Below are positions 1-12,340 of a stretch of DNA of 64,000 nt, piece after piece; within the stretch, counting starts at the first letter, position 1, and each line of letters starts with the position of its first letter. The position numbers were made by a program, and so were the translations under genes. The notes under the pieces are model-generated. The model made no database searches. It had not been told where the DNA came from and was given only the letters and a program-made list of their open reading frames with translations. This DNA is from Humulus lupulus (taxonomy: Eukaryota; Streptophyta; Magnoliopsida; Rosales; Cannabaceae). The DNA is taken from positions 114,738,358-114,802,357 of the forward strand of contig NC_084794.1 in NCBI RefSeq assembly GCF_963169125.1, in the 5' to 3' direction.

Positions 1-28
1 GAAGAAATTTTTATAAGGTGTGGAGGAT
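1..28 (+). other. 3' end of internal region of element F
   Basis: This short A/G-rich stretch ends in AAGGTGTGGAGGAT directly before an LTR start. Plant chromoviruses commonly carry such an untranslated purine-rich tail (polypurine tract region) between the pol stop and the 3' LTR, so it orients the LTR on the plus strand. The body of the element lies left of the window. Confidence 0.6.
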
Positions 29-2613
29 TGTAGCACCCACCTTATTTTTATATATTATATCCAATAATCAAATGATTGCATTGTATTACATATCATACAA
101 TATGTATAATTTGTGCATATGCATATTCTTATAAGTGTTTTCATGTATAAGTATAAAAGTTGTGTATATGATGTCTATGTGTATGTTCTATATTATTAAC
201 CTTGTGGCATTTGGGTTGTATTTTATGGGTGTTTGATGTGCTCAAGATATAATAAAGGAGGAAATATATGGACAAGGCAAGAAATCAAGTGAGAAAAGTG
301 AGATATAGAAGGCAAAAGATGATAAGCGGTGAAAAATAATACAATTTCGATTACTAATATTTCAGTGTAAAATTGAGTATTGGTGGATTTAACAAATACA
401 ATTGAGGTATGATTAAGGTCTCATTGATGAGGTAAAAATGGTTTTAGAGCCATTAGATCATGTCTTGATGGGAGGTATACGTAATTAGTGGTGTTGACGC
501 AAAGTCAAAACGAGCTTAGCATAAGTGCGCTACGCTTAATCGGGTAAGCATAACTATTGGGTATGAACTCATATGGACCTAAGGATTGGTGTGAGTGTTT
601 CACACATAAGGATAATGGGCCTATAAGATGATTAAGTCTAAAATATTGAAGTGATAAGGTTTTCATAAGTCAAAAAGTGTAATGATAAGGTGAAAGGTGT
701 CAAATTTTGATACAATAAGGCCAAATCATTGAAAATCAACCTTATCACTTTCCACGACCAAGACTCTGAAAAATAGAGAGAAAATAAAACCAAAAACCAT
801 TTCTTGGCTGGCTTGAAGAGATTCTAAGGAGATCCAAGTGAAATCAAAGCCAAAGAAGTGGATTAAGCTTAGTTCTAGCCTTTTTTATGGTAAGTTCTTG
901 TACTTGGAAGTTAAACCACGTTTTTGAATTTTTCTGAAAGATTATCTATGGTGTTTTATCTTTTTTAAGATATTTCTTGGTGGTTTCCAAGTGGTTTGAG
1001 GTTTAAAAAAGGTAGAAGAGATTGTTTTTGCAGAAAAGTTGCTCGGTAAGTGAAATTTTGTGTTTTATGAGGTTTTTGTGGTTCTTGGAGTACAAACTGA
1101 TTTTTGGTTATTTGATTGAGTTTATAAGAGGGTAGATATGTTTATAAATATTTGAATAGACGTGGAGACTCATTTAATTTGGGTTATGATCTTGGAAATT
1201 AGAATTTTATCAAAATTGGTATATGATAACTTTGTGATGAATTATGTTGGTATTTGGGATATGTGGTTATGGAAGGTTATTTGATGTTGATTACTCATTG
1301 ATTTTGATATTTGGGGATAGCTGAAATTAAGGGGAAGCTCTGTCAAAATTTCTCCCAAGTGTCTAAGATAAATCTAACGCTTGATTTAAGTAGTATAAGG
1401 CAATTTAGGCATGATTTGGATATGATGTTTTATGGATATTTTTAAATGATAGTTCAATGCCTTACTGTCATCATTATGATGTGAAATTCATGCCATTTTC
1501 ATGATAAGAATATCAACACCTAAGACACCACTTGTTACACGGTGAAATATATTTTGGACAGAAGGTAAGTAAAGTACTCAACTGCAACACAAGAATTACA
1601 TGTTATGTTAAATTATGCATTATATGAATATGTTGTGAGTAAGTGGTATGAACATACATTGACACTTCATCATAAATTTGTATCCATGGAATAATCATGA
1701 TATGGTGAATTATTGTATGATATAAGACCATGCATGATATTATGATGATTAATTATGTGATGCCTTGCCAAGTTTTATGCAACATAAAAGTATGTTGTAA
1801 TAAGAAGTTTAAGTTCAGTGCCACTGTTTTGAAAAGGCAAATGAGAATGTAAGTAAGTGTAAATGGAGGCCTATAGTTAGGCTCATACTGGCAGCCCAAT
1901 AATTTGGGCTAGGTTTTAGTGAACCAATTATATTATTTGCCATGTTCTCGTTTTTATTTCTCCTCCATATGAGTTATTGTTATATGTATTGACACCATAG
2001 TGTGGGGCCACCTTAACTCTTGAGCCCGACTGGGCAATGATGGAATAAGGTTTTTAATGCACCCTACTGTGGTGATGGCTAGCCGGAGGAGAACCCATGG
2101 GATTTTATATTATATGTGTAACAAGCCTTGCAGGCATTGGCCTAATCAAACAGTTTGCACAATATTAAGGGACCCAAAATTTAAAAAGAAGTTGTGTAAG
2201 TCCATTAACATTGGGTAAACATTAGCATTGCATGCATTACTTTGCTTACTGAGCTTTAGGCTCATAGTTGTCTTGTGTTGTAGGTAGAGAAAGAAATGAG
2301 TGAATGAAAATGGTGAACTGAAGCATGGTCCTGACCTTGATTTGTACATATGAACATATCGATCTTTTGTGGGTTATTTCAGTTTATCAATGTGTATGTT
2401 TGTAATAAAGTGTGACGTTATGTTTTGAATTTTTTTTTGGTTATTTGATACTTATGTATAATATGTTTGAGACACACTTTATGTTTAATGTAAATAATGT
2501 GAAATAAGTTTTCAGAAAAAAAAATTCAAACTTCTGCTGAAAGTAATTATGATATAGTTTTAAAACGTAACACCTCATATATGGTTTTAGCTAAAATAAG
2601 TGAGGGTGTTACA
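29..2613 (+). repeat. 3' LTR of Ty3/gypsy element F (2585 bp)
   Basis: The segment begins TGTAGCACCC and ends GGGTGTTACA, which are imperfect inverted ends with the TG...CA of an LTR. It is preceded by a purine-rich pol tail and followed abruptly by unrelated Tat-type gag sequence on the other strand. No ORF of note lies inside. It could be the 3' LTR of a full element or a solo LTR with a few extra bases; the left side is outside the window, so the TSD (expected to match ATGCT after the LTR) cannot be checked. Confidence 0.75.
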
Positions 2614-3708
2614 ATGCTGTAGGATGAGCTGGTGCCACCCTTTGATTTTGTGGGGCCTATTCGTGGTTATTACCCCTATTTTGAACATACCACCCGAGGT
2701 AACCTCTTAGGATGAGACTTTCGATCTCATCTTGGAGTTGCATGCATTCTTCCATCATGTGGCAATTGTCCCTATGGAACTTGCGGTACTAGTTCTGATC
2801 TCTTTTGGCGTGATGATTGTGCATAGGCTCAGGTCGCCGAAATGGGACTTGATTTTCATTCGCCACATAAATGCTTTCCCAAGTCTCTGCTATCTTTGTA
2901 TACACGGTGTATATGAAGATGTACTTGCCTCCTTTATTCTTCTTACCCACTTCCGCATCTGGAGTATTCCCCTCATTCTTCTTCCTCTTGAAATAGTTAT
3001 CATTGGAAGGGTGCACAACATTTGGTGTTGCCGAGCTCGTAACTAGATTCATATTCATTGTTGTAGTTACAGGGGACATAGGTGCTAGTTGTAGTGCTAT
3101 CATGGCCTCCTCTACATTAATGAATATCTGGGCTCACTCTATAGATTCCATTATGGTTCGAACTAATTTACACTGCAGGTCATCCCAAAGGGCGCTTCAT
3201 GACATGATTCCAGCTCGATTGGCCATTAGGTGACTGCTGTCCTCAACATCATGTGCTCAGGCAACCTCGATATTGAAGCTCCCAATATAATTTTTAAGAG
3301 ATACTCCTGGCCATTGTTTGATATTGGCCACAGACGAAGCCTCAAGCTTAATACTTTTTGCAGCTCGAAACTGCTTTTTAAATACCTTGGATAACTGTTC
3401 CCACGAAGAGATGGAATGTATTATCAAACCAAATATTTGCTGCTCCTATTATAGTTGTTGGAAACAACATACATCTGAGCTCGAAACCCAAATTGCTAGC
3501 TCTCATCACCGTGTTAAGGACCTTAGATGGTTACCTAGGTCACACTTCTATCATATGATTCCACGTGGGGTATTTTGAAACCATTTGGAAATGGTGTGCT
3601 CGAAATGTGAGGAGCAAAAGGTTCAAGCTTCTCGTTCGAGTCGTACGCCTTTTCTTTGTTTTTCCTCCTTGAAGGAGCCTGAGTTGCTCTTCGAGCATAT
3701 TAATTCTC
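2614..3708 (-). pseudogene. Tat-type Ty3/gypsy gag remnant
   Basis: Translated on the minus strand in several frames, this reads as the capsid (Retrotrans_gag) region: near 3420-3500 a match to LGFELRCMLFPTTIIGAANIW, and near 2720-2790 a knuckle-like FHRDNCHMMEEC followed by a QLQDEIESLILRG helix. The knuckle has lost its first Cys (position is Arg). The N-terminal part near 3600-3700 (MLEEQLRLLQGGK) parallels the gag of element C (29.5-31.7 kb), so this is a relative of C. Stops and frameshifts are frequent. It is cut by LTR F on the left and abuts the truncated LTR of element A on the right; protease and pol are absent. Confidence 0.7.
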
Positions 3709-4167
3709 TACATTTCCACAACGCAGACTCCAACATTCATTGTTCCGCCTTGCCTTTTCGCTTACCTACAAAATGAAACAACTAGGTAAACAAAAATGCT
3801 TAGTAAGATCAAGCCAACACAAATAACATCAATAAAGACAACCAAGCCTTAGCCATAATAACAACGTTGAGAAATCTAACAAGAATTAGGGTTCCGGTAT
3901 AACTAGGCCTGAAATAAAATTCAAGAACGCGTAAGCGTCTTGGAAAACTTGTTGTCATGCCTAATAACCAAAATTCAAAATTGAACCTGCACACAAAAGA
4001 TCCCAGAGCAAAACAGATATATAGAACAATCTCCGTAACCCTAGAGTAGACAGAATAAAGACTAAGCAATCTTATCAGCAACAACACCAACAAATACTAT
4101 TATAGAGGCAACTTATAATTTCAACCCCAAATAAGTTCTCTAAAATTTACATTCCTATGAAATTCGG

Positions 4168-4375
4168 ATCATCATATCCTAATATAGTTCATAGAGTACA
4201 TGCATCACATCAATAATCTCTCTATTTCATTCTTCTATTTAATCGGATTAACCAATCCTAACATCAATTAGAGAGAGCATGCATCATATCAATAATCTCT
4301 ATATTTCATTCTTGTATTTAATAAGATTAACCAATCCTAACATCAATTATTGAGAGCATGCATCATCTCAATATT
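4168..4375. repeat. Tandem repeat of about 90 bp in LTR A
   Basis: The text GAGCATGCATCATATCAAT, then ATTTCATTCTTGTATTTAAT, then a GATTAACCAATCCTAACATC stretch recurs about two and a half times with few substitutions. It is an internal duplication of LTR sequence. Confidence 0.7.
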
Positions 4376-4483
4376 CAATTAAGCAGTAGTCATGTCAATT
4401 ATCAACTACTATCACGGGTGTGGCAACACCAGTCCAATAATGGTCTACGGTTATCGGGCCCTTGGCCTCACTAGCGTATTTTA

Positions 4484-4541
4484 TTGCCATTAGTACCATT
4501 AGTGCCATTAGTTTCATTAGTACCATTAGTGCTATTGGGTA
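4484..4541. repeat. Short minisatellite CCATTAGTA
   Basis: Five degenerate copies of a 9-12-bp unit (CATTAGTACCATTAGTGC and variants) follow one another inside LTR A. Confidence 0.65.
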
Positions 4542-6149
4542 TTCTTACCTCTTCACAGGCATACGAGCCCTGTGGAATAATGCTCTAAGTGTTGAAAATG
4601 TGTTCCATTTGTGAAAATTTCCAAACTTTGGAAGGCTGCAATTTTAAATCCTTAGACCCGAAAGTTCCCAAATTCTACAGAGCCAATCTTGGATATTCCA
4701 AGATGTTCCGTACCAATTTTTAAATAAAAACACACTTAACTTGTTCAAAATTGTCCCCAAAAAGTATGGTTCGAAACAATTTTTCTTTGAAATCCAGATT
4801 TTTCCTAAAATTTGGAGATATACAAAATCCAATCAGCTTGGTATTTTGATATAATTTTTCTTACGTATAAATTAGGTTATACTAGAAATATTCTTGAGAA
4901 AAATTAGGCCAAATAGATAATTTTTTCTTGGTGAAAAATGTTCACCAAGTTGGCTGCCTAGAAGTTTTAGTTCAAAATCTTATATTTTCTTCTAACTTTA
5001 GAAGGATACAATTCCTAGCATTTTTATTATATTTATATGAAACCTTCCAGTTTGATTACAAATATACAGAGAGTTTTCAGTTAGAAAATCAGCCCAAAAT
5101 ATTTAATTTTGCCTACTCAAATATTTTTCCAAAGTGCAAGGGCCAAACTGACCAAAAACATTTTTCCAGATTTCTTGTCATCTTTAATATTTTATAACTC
5201 CCAATAAATTAATCATATGTCCATAAAGCTTTCCAAATTTAAAATTTGAAATACCATAAAAATTTTCACACAATTTAATATGAAATTACTTTGATTTACC
5301 CACTCAACACACTGCCATAAATTCGTGAATCTAGTCTGTCAACTTTTTTCCATATTTGTACAAGTTTCACAAAACCTGCATAACTCCTGGCATACAAACC
5401 ATTTTTGAGCGTTTCAAAAGTGTAAAATCATGTACTCTTCCTATAAAATTGTTATAAATAGTTTATATTTATGAAATAAGTCATTATGGCAGGGCTGGAC
5501 CCTTTGGAAGTCAAGTAAATAACATTGGCAGCAAGCATAAGATCATACAATTTAATGGAACTTTGAATTCAAGCTAACAACAAATCCTACCACCATGCAT
5601 GCATAAACCATACATCATAAACAAAATATTACAGACCAAATGAAGAATAGAACACATGACACACTCATACAAAATAGATTCCCTAAGCTTGTACAAAACA
5701 TAAACCAAACTTAACTAGAGTTTTACTTTAGTTGCTCTAGGTTTTTGTTGTGTGTGCTCCTCCTAGGTTTCAGGCCTCAACACTATCGTTTAATACCTTC
5801 AAACCTCTCCCAAAATATCACCAAGTTAGATCATAACCCAAGGAAAAGAAAGAAACAAGGGAAGGAATAGACATTTTGAAACTAGAGGGTTACCTCATTG
5901 ATGATCAAGGTTGCATGCAAGCTTACTAAGTGAGCTTGAGAGACTTGTGGCTGTCTTGAGCTTCTAGACCTTAAAACCATGGTTAAAAATGGTTGCAATT
6001 CATAGATCATAATGTACAAATGGAACCCTAGGCTTTGGCATAGAGAAGAACAAGAAGAAGAGGTACACGAACTCACCATGATACTTAGTTTCTCAAGCTT
6101 CCATGGAGGTTTCCTTGAGGAAACAAGAGAGAAAGAGCAACGAAATTGA

Positions 6150-6182
6150 GAGAGAGAGAGAGAGAGAGGAGAGTGCTCTGAA

Positions 6183-6234
<52 letters not shown>
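6150..6234. repeat. (GA)n microsatellite
   Basis: Two blocks of alternating GA, about 22 and 44 bp, are separated by GTGCTCTGAATTTTTCA. In element orientation this is a CT-rich tract in the LTR, the kind of pyrimidine run often found near plant LTR transcription starts. Confidence 0.9.
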
Positions 6235-6236
<2 letters not shown>

Positions 6237-6967
6237 GGCTGCTTAGTGAGAGGATGGGTGATGTGATGTGGGTTGAGGTGGAGTGGCTTCCCAGGCTCAA
6301 CAAGTGTCACATGACACTATTTAGAGTTGACCACAACATGTGATTAGCCTAATACACTCAACCACTTCCTAGTGATCTCATAATTTTTTATTTTGATTTA
6401 AATAATTAACTTAAAAACATAAAACCATAGTGCATTCTCTGATTTTGGCATATGGGTGCCTTTTGAAATATGACTAAAAGTCCACTTAAGGGGTGATTGA
6501 GCCCAAAAATAAGGCCCAAGGGTGGTATAAACCTAAAGCTCATTAAAACATGATAAAAAATGTAAATATATCCACCCAAAATGTCATGAAAGTCCCCTAA
6601 TAGCTTTTGTGGAAATCATTTTAATTTGTTTACCCGAATAAGGCCAAATAAGAATTTTCTCTCAAGATTTTTTTTTAATTAAAATTATCATAGCATTCTT
6701 AATATCCATATGCCCAAAGTATATGTTTTCACCATAAGTATTTATTTTCCAATATTTATTGTCAGAGTTTACCTGTGTAAGGTTTTTTTTTCGGTCTGAG
6801 ATCGAAATTCTTAGTTTGATCAAAAGTAAATTAAATTCATAATAATGCCACATCTTATTTGAACTTTGATTTTCAAATAGTAATACAACCCCAATATGAT
6901 ATAGATTATGGGAATAAATCTCGATTTGAATTGCTATTATCACGTGCCTAAAACGCGGGGTGTTACA

Positions 6968-7326
6968 ATACCTACAATTTATAAAAGTTTCATCTCTAAA
7001 ACTCAAAGTAGGTGAGGATACAACTCTTTAATCTTATCTCGGGTTCCCAAGTTTCCTCTTCGACCCCATGGTTACACGACTGTCCTTTTACCAAGGGTAT
7101 CAACTTGTTTCTCAACACTTTGTCCTTTCGATCCAAGATTGCCACTGGCTTCCCCTCATTGTAGAGCTTTGGATCCACACTTAATTCCTCATGGCTGAGT
7201 AAATGATTGGGGTCATTAATATATTTCATCAGCATGGATGCATGAAATATGTCATGTAACAGAGATAAGGCAACTGGCAATGCTAAATCGTATGCCACTT
7301 CCCCGATTCTTTCTAGTATCTTGAAA
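6968..7326 (-). pseudogene. Element A pol C-terminus with chromodomain-like end
   Basis: The minus-strand reading includes GEVAYDLALPVALSLLHDIF (GPY/F-type region), then KPVAILDRKDKVLRNKLIPL and GVEEETWEPE, the characteristic C-terminal chromodomain segment of Tekay/Del chromoviruses that follows integrase. The sequence ends at 7326 in the codons for FKIL and resumes at 9509 after the solo LTR, with the TGAAA target duplicated. Confidence 0.8.
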
Positions 7327-9508
7327 TGTAACGCCCTGGATAGCCAAGACCGTTACACTGTGTGTTTATAAAGTGCCGACTTGCTAATCAAGTCATTAAA
7401 GTAAAAGCGTGTTACTGGAACAGTAGAGGAACTAGGGTTAAAAGAGTTTTGGTCTCAAAAGTTACGTTTTCATTACTAAACATTGTTTATGTACATGGGA
7501 TCCCAAAAATGACAGTTTAAAAGCCATTTACAAAAGTTACAAAGTTTAAATACAGTGACTGGCCATACTAAGGCAAAAACGAGCTGTTAGGTAATCTCTG
7601 TCCTGACACACTCCTCGACCGTGGTGATCGAACGGCTGGCTATGTACATTTCACCTCGGAGCTCTCCACCTCAGGCTTGGTCCAGCTTGCCCTTGCCCTT
7701 ACCTGCACCACGAAGCACCCGTGAGCCAAGGCCCAGCAAGAAAACACAGCAACAACAGAGCATGAACAACCAGCAACAAATCAATTACACATATAGCATC
7801 TTATGAACTCAAGTATATCATCAATCAAGTATTTCATATATTAAGCATCTCAGCTCAAATACATAATGCACAGACGATAACCAGGGCTAGCGCTCACAGG
7901 CTGCTCCCTCTGTTATCCTATTGTTTCTGGCTCCCAGTGGCCAATTCGCGCCCCGTGCGCTAAAATCATGAACGGTACTCTTAGACCGCTTATACGTGCC
8001 CCTTGGCATAATACCAACGATGACACAATACAACTCTCGGGAGCACCTAGTCTCATTCGCAACCATACATTCGGGTGCAGTTTTCTTACCTTTCAATTTA
8101 CTGATTTCCGCTGCCACGAAGCCACGAGCACGGTCCTCTACCCCGAGCCTCTCCAAAGTCCTAATCACAACACAAATGAAACATCTTTTGTCACTAATCA
8201 ATCCAAAGCTACCTCCCCAGAGCCAATCCCATACTCTCAGAACCCCCAAATCCCTAAAACGACGCACCGAAGACATTCCCCGAACCCCTGGAGCAAAAGC
8301 TTAAAATTGCAAATTCCAACATCCTGAAATTGGCATAGCGCTGCGGCGCAGCCCTGTAGGGCCGCGGAGCCCAGCAAGTCAGAGACCCCATCATGCCCAG
8401 AAACAGCCTTGCGCTGCGGCGTGCTAGAACAGTGCCGCGGCGCTCCTTCGCGAGCCCAGAATTCTGGGTTTTTCTCCTGCGTTTTCCCCGAACCCAAATC
8501 ACTCCAAACCATCCCAAATTCACACCCAAGCCCCAAAACCTATTTAAAACCCCACATAGACCAACCAACAACCTATAAACACTATAATCCAGCTCAACCA
8601 CACAATCACCCACAAAAATTCACACTTAAATTCAGACTCTAACACTTAAGCTAAAACTTGAGAAAAGTACAAACTAGTCCTCTAAATCCTTAAACCATAA
8701 CAGCTACGAAATTGCAAACCTACTTAATACCCTTACCTTAATCAGAAATTCGACTTGAGCTTCCTCCAATCCAAGCTTGAGCTGAATTCCACCTTAACAA
8801 GCCAGCTGAATTCCATGCAAGACAAACCATGGCTATCTCTCAATTCTTTCAAAAACCAAATTCAGAACTTAACAAAACAGGAACCAATTCGTTACCTCAG
8901 TATAAACCTTGCTATATGCTTGATTCCTCACCCTTAAGCCTTACACTAGCCCCAAAGAACTCAGTTCAGCTCCTCCTCCACTTTGCCTTCTAGGTTCTTG
9001 ATTCTCCCTTCCCTTCTTGATCTTTCTAACCTTCCAAGTCTTAACTTCAGTTATACTAAGCATAAATGAATCATACATATCCTTTTCCCTCAGCCAAAGA
9101 CATCTATACCACTGCCAAAAGACCTTTTTAGCCTTCCTCAAATATCCTTTTCTGACTAAACCTCAAGGGTACACTTGTCTTTTACCTACTTTACAGTTTT
9201 ACCACTTATCCAACAAAACCTGTTACTCTCTATGGTTACTAACAGTTACACAAGTTACCAAATCACCAGTTACCATTATCTAGCTCGCTAGGACCATCTC
9301 GGCACGTGCGTCACATTGAAATCACCGCGCCCACATGGTACTATTCACATATCATAATTATCACATAACATAATACACATAGTCATATAACATGCTTAAA
9401 ATCATAATCATGCATCTTAATCACAAAAATCACACATAATTCCCATTATGCCCTCCCGGCACACTAATCAAGGCCCTTAAGCCTTATTAGTGAATTTGGG
9501 TCGTTACA
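7327..9508 (-). mobile_element. Solo LTR H (2182 bp), TSD TGAAA
   Basis: It begins TGTAACGCCC and ends GGGTCGTTACA, with TGAAA at both 7322-7326 and 9509-9513. Removing it and one TSD restores the integrase/GPF reading of element A exactly. It has no internal gag/pol or second LTR, so it is a solo LTR left by LTR-LTR recombination. The right end matches the start of LTR G (15034) in reverse complement (TAATAAGGCTTA), giving minus orientation. ORFs in the GC-rich part at 8250-8620 are overlapping shadows on both strands and are not genes. Confidence 0.88.
8335..8480. repeat. GC-rich palindromic island in solo LTR H
   Basis: Within AT-rich LTR sequence, about 145 bp is strongly GC-rich and repeats variants of GCGCTGCGGCG and GCCGCGG (containing self-complementary CCGCGG): GCGCTGCGGCGC, GGGCCGCGGAGCCC, GCGCTGCGGCG and GTGCCGCGGCGC. 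The function is unknown. See the finding on palindrome islands. Confidence 0.7.
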
Positions 9509-9513
9509 TGAAA

Positions 9514-11130
9514 GGTCTGACATACAACAGGCTGAGCTTTCCCTTTCTATCGAAACACATAGCCCCTTTGAGCAGCACTACTTTCAACAACACCTTATCT
9601 TTTAATTCAAAAGCCAATGGTAGCTATTTTTGTATGTGAATTCTATTAACGAGAGCTTTTCATTCCATGATCCTTGGAAGTCAAGTACGCACACTCTCAA
9701 AATATCCTCTAGGATTTGGATGCCCGCTCACTTTGTCCATCCATTTGGGGGTGAAATGCAGTGCTAAACTTTAGTTTGATCCCCAATCCCTTTTGCATGT
9801 CCTTCCTAAATGCATATGTGAAACGTCCGTAATGGTTGAACACTATTGATACTGACACTCCATGCAATCTCATTATTTCTAAGATATATAATCGCACCAA
9901 CTTGTCATCAAAATCGGTTTTCTTGATCGGTAAGAAATGTGCTGACTTGGTCAGTCGACCAATAATGACCCATATTTTATTTTGCCCCTATAGAGTGGCT
10001 GGTAAACATGCGACGAAATCCATTATCATCATCTCCCATTTCCACTCGGTAATTTCTAAAGGTTACAACAACCCATTCGATCGTTGGTGTTCTGCTTTTT
10101 TCTATTGGCAGGTCAAACAGTATGCCACATATTCCACTACTTCCCTCTTCATCCCCAACCATCAAAAGTACTTCTTCAGATCCTGGTACATCTTTGTGGT
10201 GCGTGGGTGCATTGCATAAGGGGCATTGTGTGTCTCGTAAAAGATATGTCTCTTAATCTCATCATCATCTGGAACCCAAATTCTGCCCTTAACCCTAACA
10301 CCCCATCATTGGAGATATGGAATCATAGTCATACCTCCTTCAATGTCTTGTACACCAGTCTCTGTATCCATGGATATGCAAGTTTCCCTCCTTGAATTTT
10401 CTCCATGATGGCCGGTTGTACTGAGAGATTCATCAATTTACCGATTACTATCTCTAAATCCAATAAGGAGATCAGTTTGTAATTCTCGTGGAGTTTCTCG
10501 CACCGCCATCACATAGGCCATCGGTTGCCAGCTCAAGGAATCTGCCACCTTATTGGCCTTCCTGGAAATTATAGGATATCATAATCATAATCATTGAACA
10601 ACTCAAGCCGCCATCGCTGCCTCATGTTGAAATCCTTTTGACTGAAGAAATATTTTCGGCTTTTGTGATCAGTGTAAGTATCACAATGAACTTCATAAAG
10701 GTAATGTCTCCAGATATTTAGTGCGAACACCATTACATCTAGCTCTTTATTGTGTGTCGGGTAATTCTTCTCATAAATTTTTAGTTGTCAAGACACATAA
10801 GCGATCACTTTCCCATGCTGCATCAACACTGCACCCAGTCCTTGACCTGACACGTTAGTGTAATTGCGTATCCCTCTATTCCATTGGGGATACTCAGCAC
10901 TATGACGGTGGTTAACCTCGTTTATAGCTCCTGAAAGGTCTTATCACATTTCTCGGTCCTTTCAAATTTAGCGTTCTTATGTGTAATAGCAGTCATAGGC
11001 GTGGCTATTTTAGAAAAAACTTGAACAAATCATTTATAATATTATGTAAATCAGAGAAACTTGCTTACTTCCTGAGCATTCTTTGGTGATTTCCACTGAC
11101 TCACCGCCTCAACCTTTGCGAGATCCATTG
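9514..11130 (-). pseudogene. Element A integrase and RNase H
   Basis: Integrase core fragments are readable near 9709-9900 ([19 protein letters not shown], holding the catalytic-Glu DGQSER motif). RNase H follows near 10500-10900, where NYPTHNKELDVMVFALNIW and the CDTYTDHKSRKYF-like segment align with chromovirus RNase H. Frames change repeatedly and stops interrupt each domain, so no functional product is expected. Order on the minus strand is RNase H then integrase, as in all Ty3/gypsy elements. Confidence 0.75.
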
Positions 11131-11950
11131 ATATTCCTTCTCCAGACCATGTGGCCTAGGAAACCCACCTCTTCTAGCCAAAATTCACATTTCAAAAATT
11201 TGGCATTGAGTTAATGCTTTTTCAACTGTTGACAAACCATCTCTAGATGTGCAACATGCTCTTATTGATTCCTTGAGTATACGAGGATATCATTTATAAA
11301 AATGATAACAAACTTATCCATAAACTCGCTTAACATACGGTTCATAAGGTCCATAAAGGCTATAGGCGCATTCGTGAGTCTAAATGAACGTGTTCAAATT
11401 GCTATTTTTGGTATGTCCGACTCTTTCACCTTGAGTTGATGGTACCCTGATCGCAAATCTATATTAAAAAATACTGATGCCCCTCGTAATTGATCGAACA
11501 TGTCATCGATTCTCGGTAGTGGGTATCAGTTCTTGATTATCTCCCTATTCGACTCTCGATAATCGATGCACATTCTCATAGAGCTGTCCTTTTTCTTTAT
11601 GAACAAGACCGGGGCTCCCCATGGGGAATGGCTCTGTTTTATGATTATTTTATAGCAGCTCTTACAATTGCGTCTGCAATTCCTTCAGCTTGGTTGGTGC
11701 CTTCGAGATCGGTGTTGTTCCCGGAATTAGCTCTATTTCAAACATAATTTCTCAGTATGGAGGTATTCTTAGAAGGTCCTTGGGAAATACTTTGGGGAAA
11801 TTTCATACCACCAGCACATCCATCGGTTGTAGCTTTGTCTCCTTGTCCTTATCCACTATGCTCGCCAGATAGCTAAAACATCCTTCATTCAACATTTTTC
11901 CTTGACTTTAATGCTGAGATCATTGGACATATCTTTCCCTGGGTGTGGCT
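11131..11950 (-). pseudogene. Element A reverse transcriptase
   Basis: The RT fingers/palm region is recognisable in pieces. The catalytic box around 11280-11300 reads FINDILV in place of the usual FIDDILV, so the first catalytic Asp is Asn, consistent with a G-to-A change. The N-terminal part near 11700-11900 contains the ISKAP-type motif preceding RT. Several stops are present. Confidence 0.7.
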
Positions 11951-12340
11951 TTGAATATGAACGACTGCTCTCTCACCGAAGTGAAGACTACTCTTCTGCG
12001 CTTGCAATTGATAACCACCCCATATTTGGTTAACTAATCCATACCAAATATGACGTTGTACTCATCTGGGTTCAATAATAACAGATCTATGATTGTCCAT
12101 TCATGACCATCTACCCTGACTAATACAACTCTAACCTAAAACCGTACTACCATATCCTCTTCCGAGAGTAAGGACATCCACAAATTTTAGGTATAGGCTT
12201 AAGGATTCCTTGGCCAAGTGTTTCGATTTCTTGCAATTACAAAAATTAGTTCTTACAAAAATTCACTCACACTAGTAGCATCGATTGCATTCATTGTAGA
12301 CCAATACTTAAAATCATGCCTAAGCTACTTGTTGGGATTA
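11951..12340 (-). pseudogene. Element A aspartic protease region
   Basis: Near 11995-12060 the minus strand reads FGMD, stop, LTKYGVVINCKR, the post-active-site segment of the Ty3/gypsy protease (GMDWL...INC), with Trp TGG changed to TAG. The active-site DSG/DTG triad is not clearly readable. Confidence 0.65.

Larger units (their letters stand above)
3709..6967 (-). repeat. 3' LTR of element A, 3' end missing
   Basis: The right edge, ending GGGGTGTTACA at 6967, is the 5' TGTAACACCCC start of the LTR in element orientation and directly abuts the pol tail. The left edge is truncated at about 3709, where Tat gag sequence begins. The segment near 3715-3820 is similar to the LTR of D at 32320-32410 and to the A 5' LTR at 14858-14931. 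It holds two small tandem repeats and a GA microsatellite, and no gene. Confidence 0.7.

Noticed and set aside
7887..8642. Overlapping ORFs of 60-130 codons on both strands
   Set aside because: They lie in the GC-rich island and flanks of solo LTR H, overlap each other in several frames, and show no domain or codon pattern.
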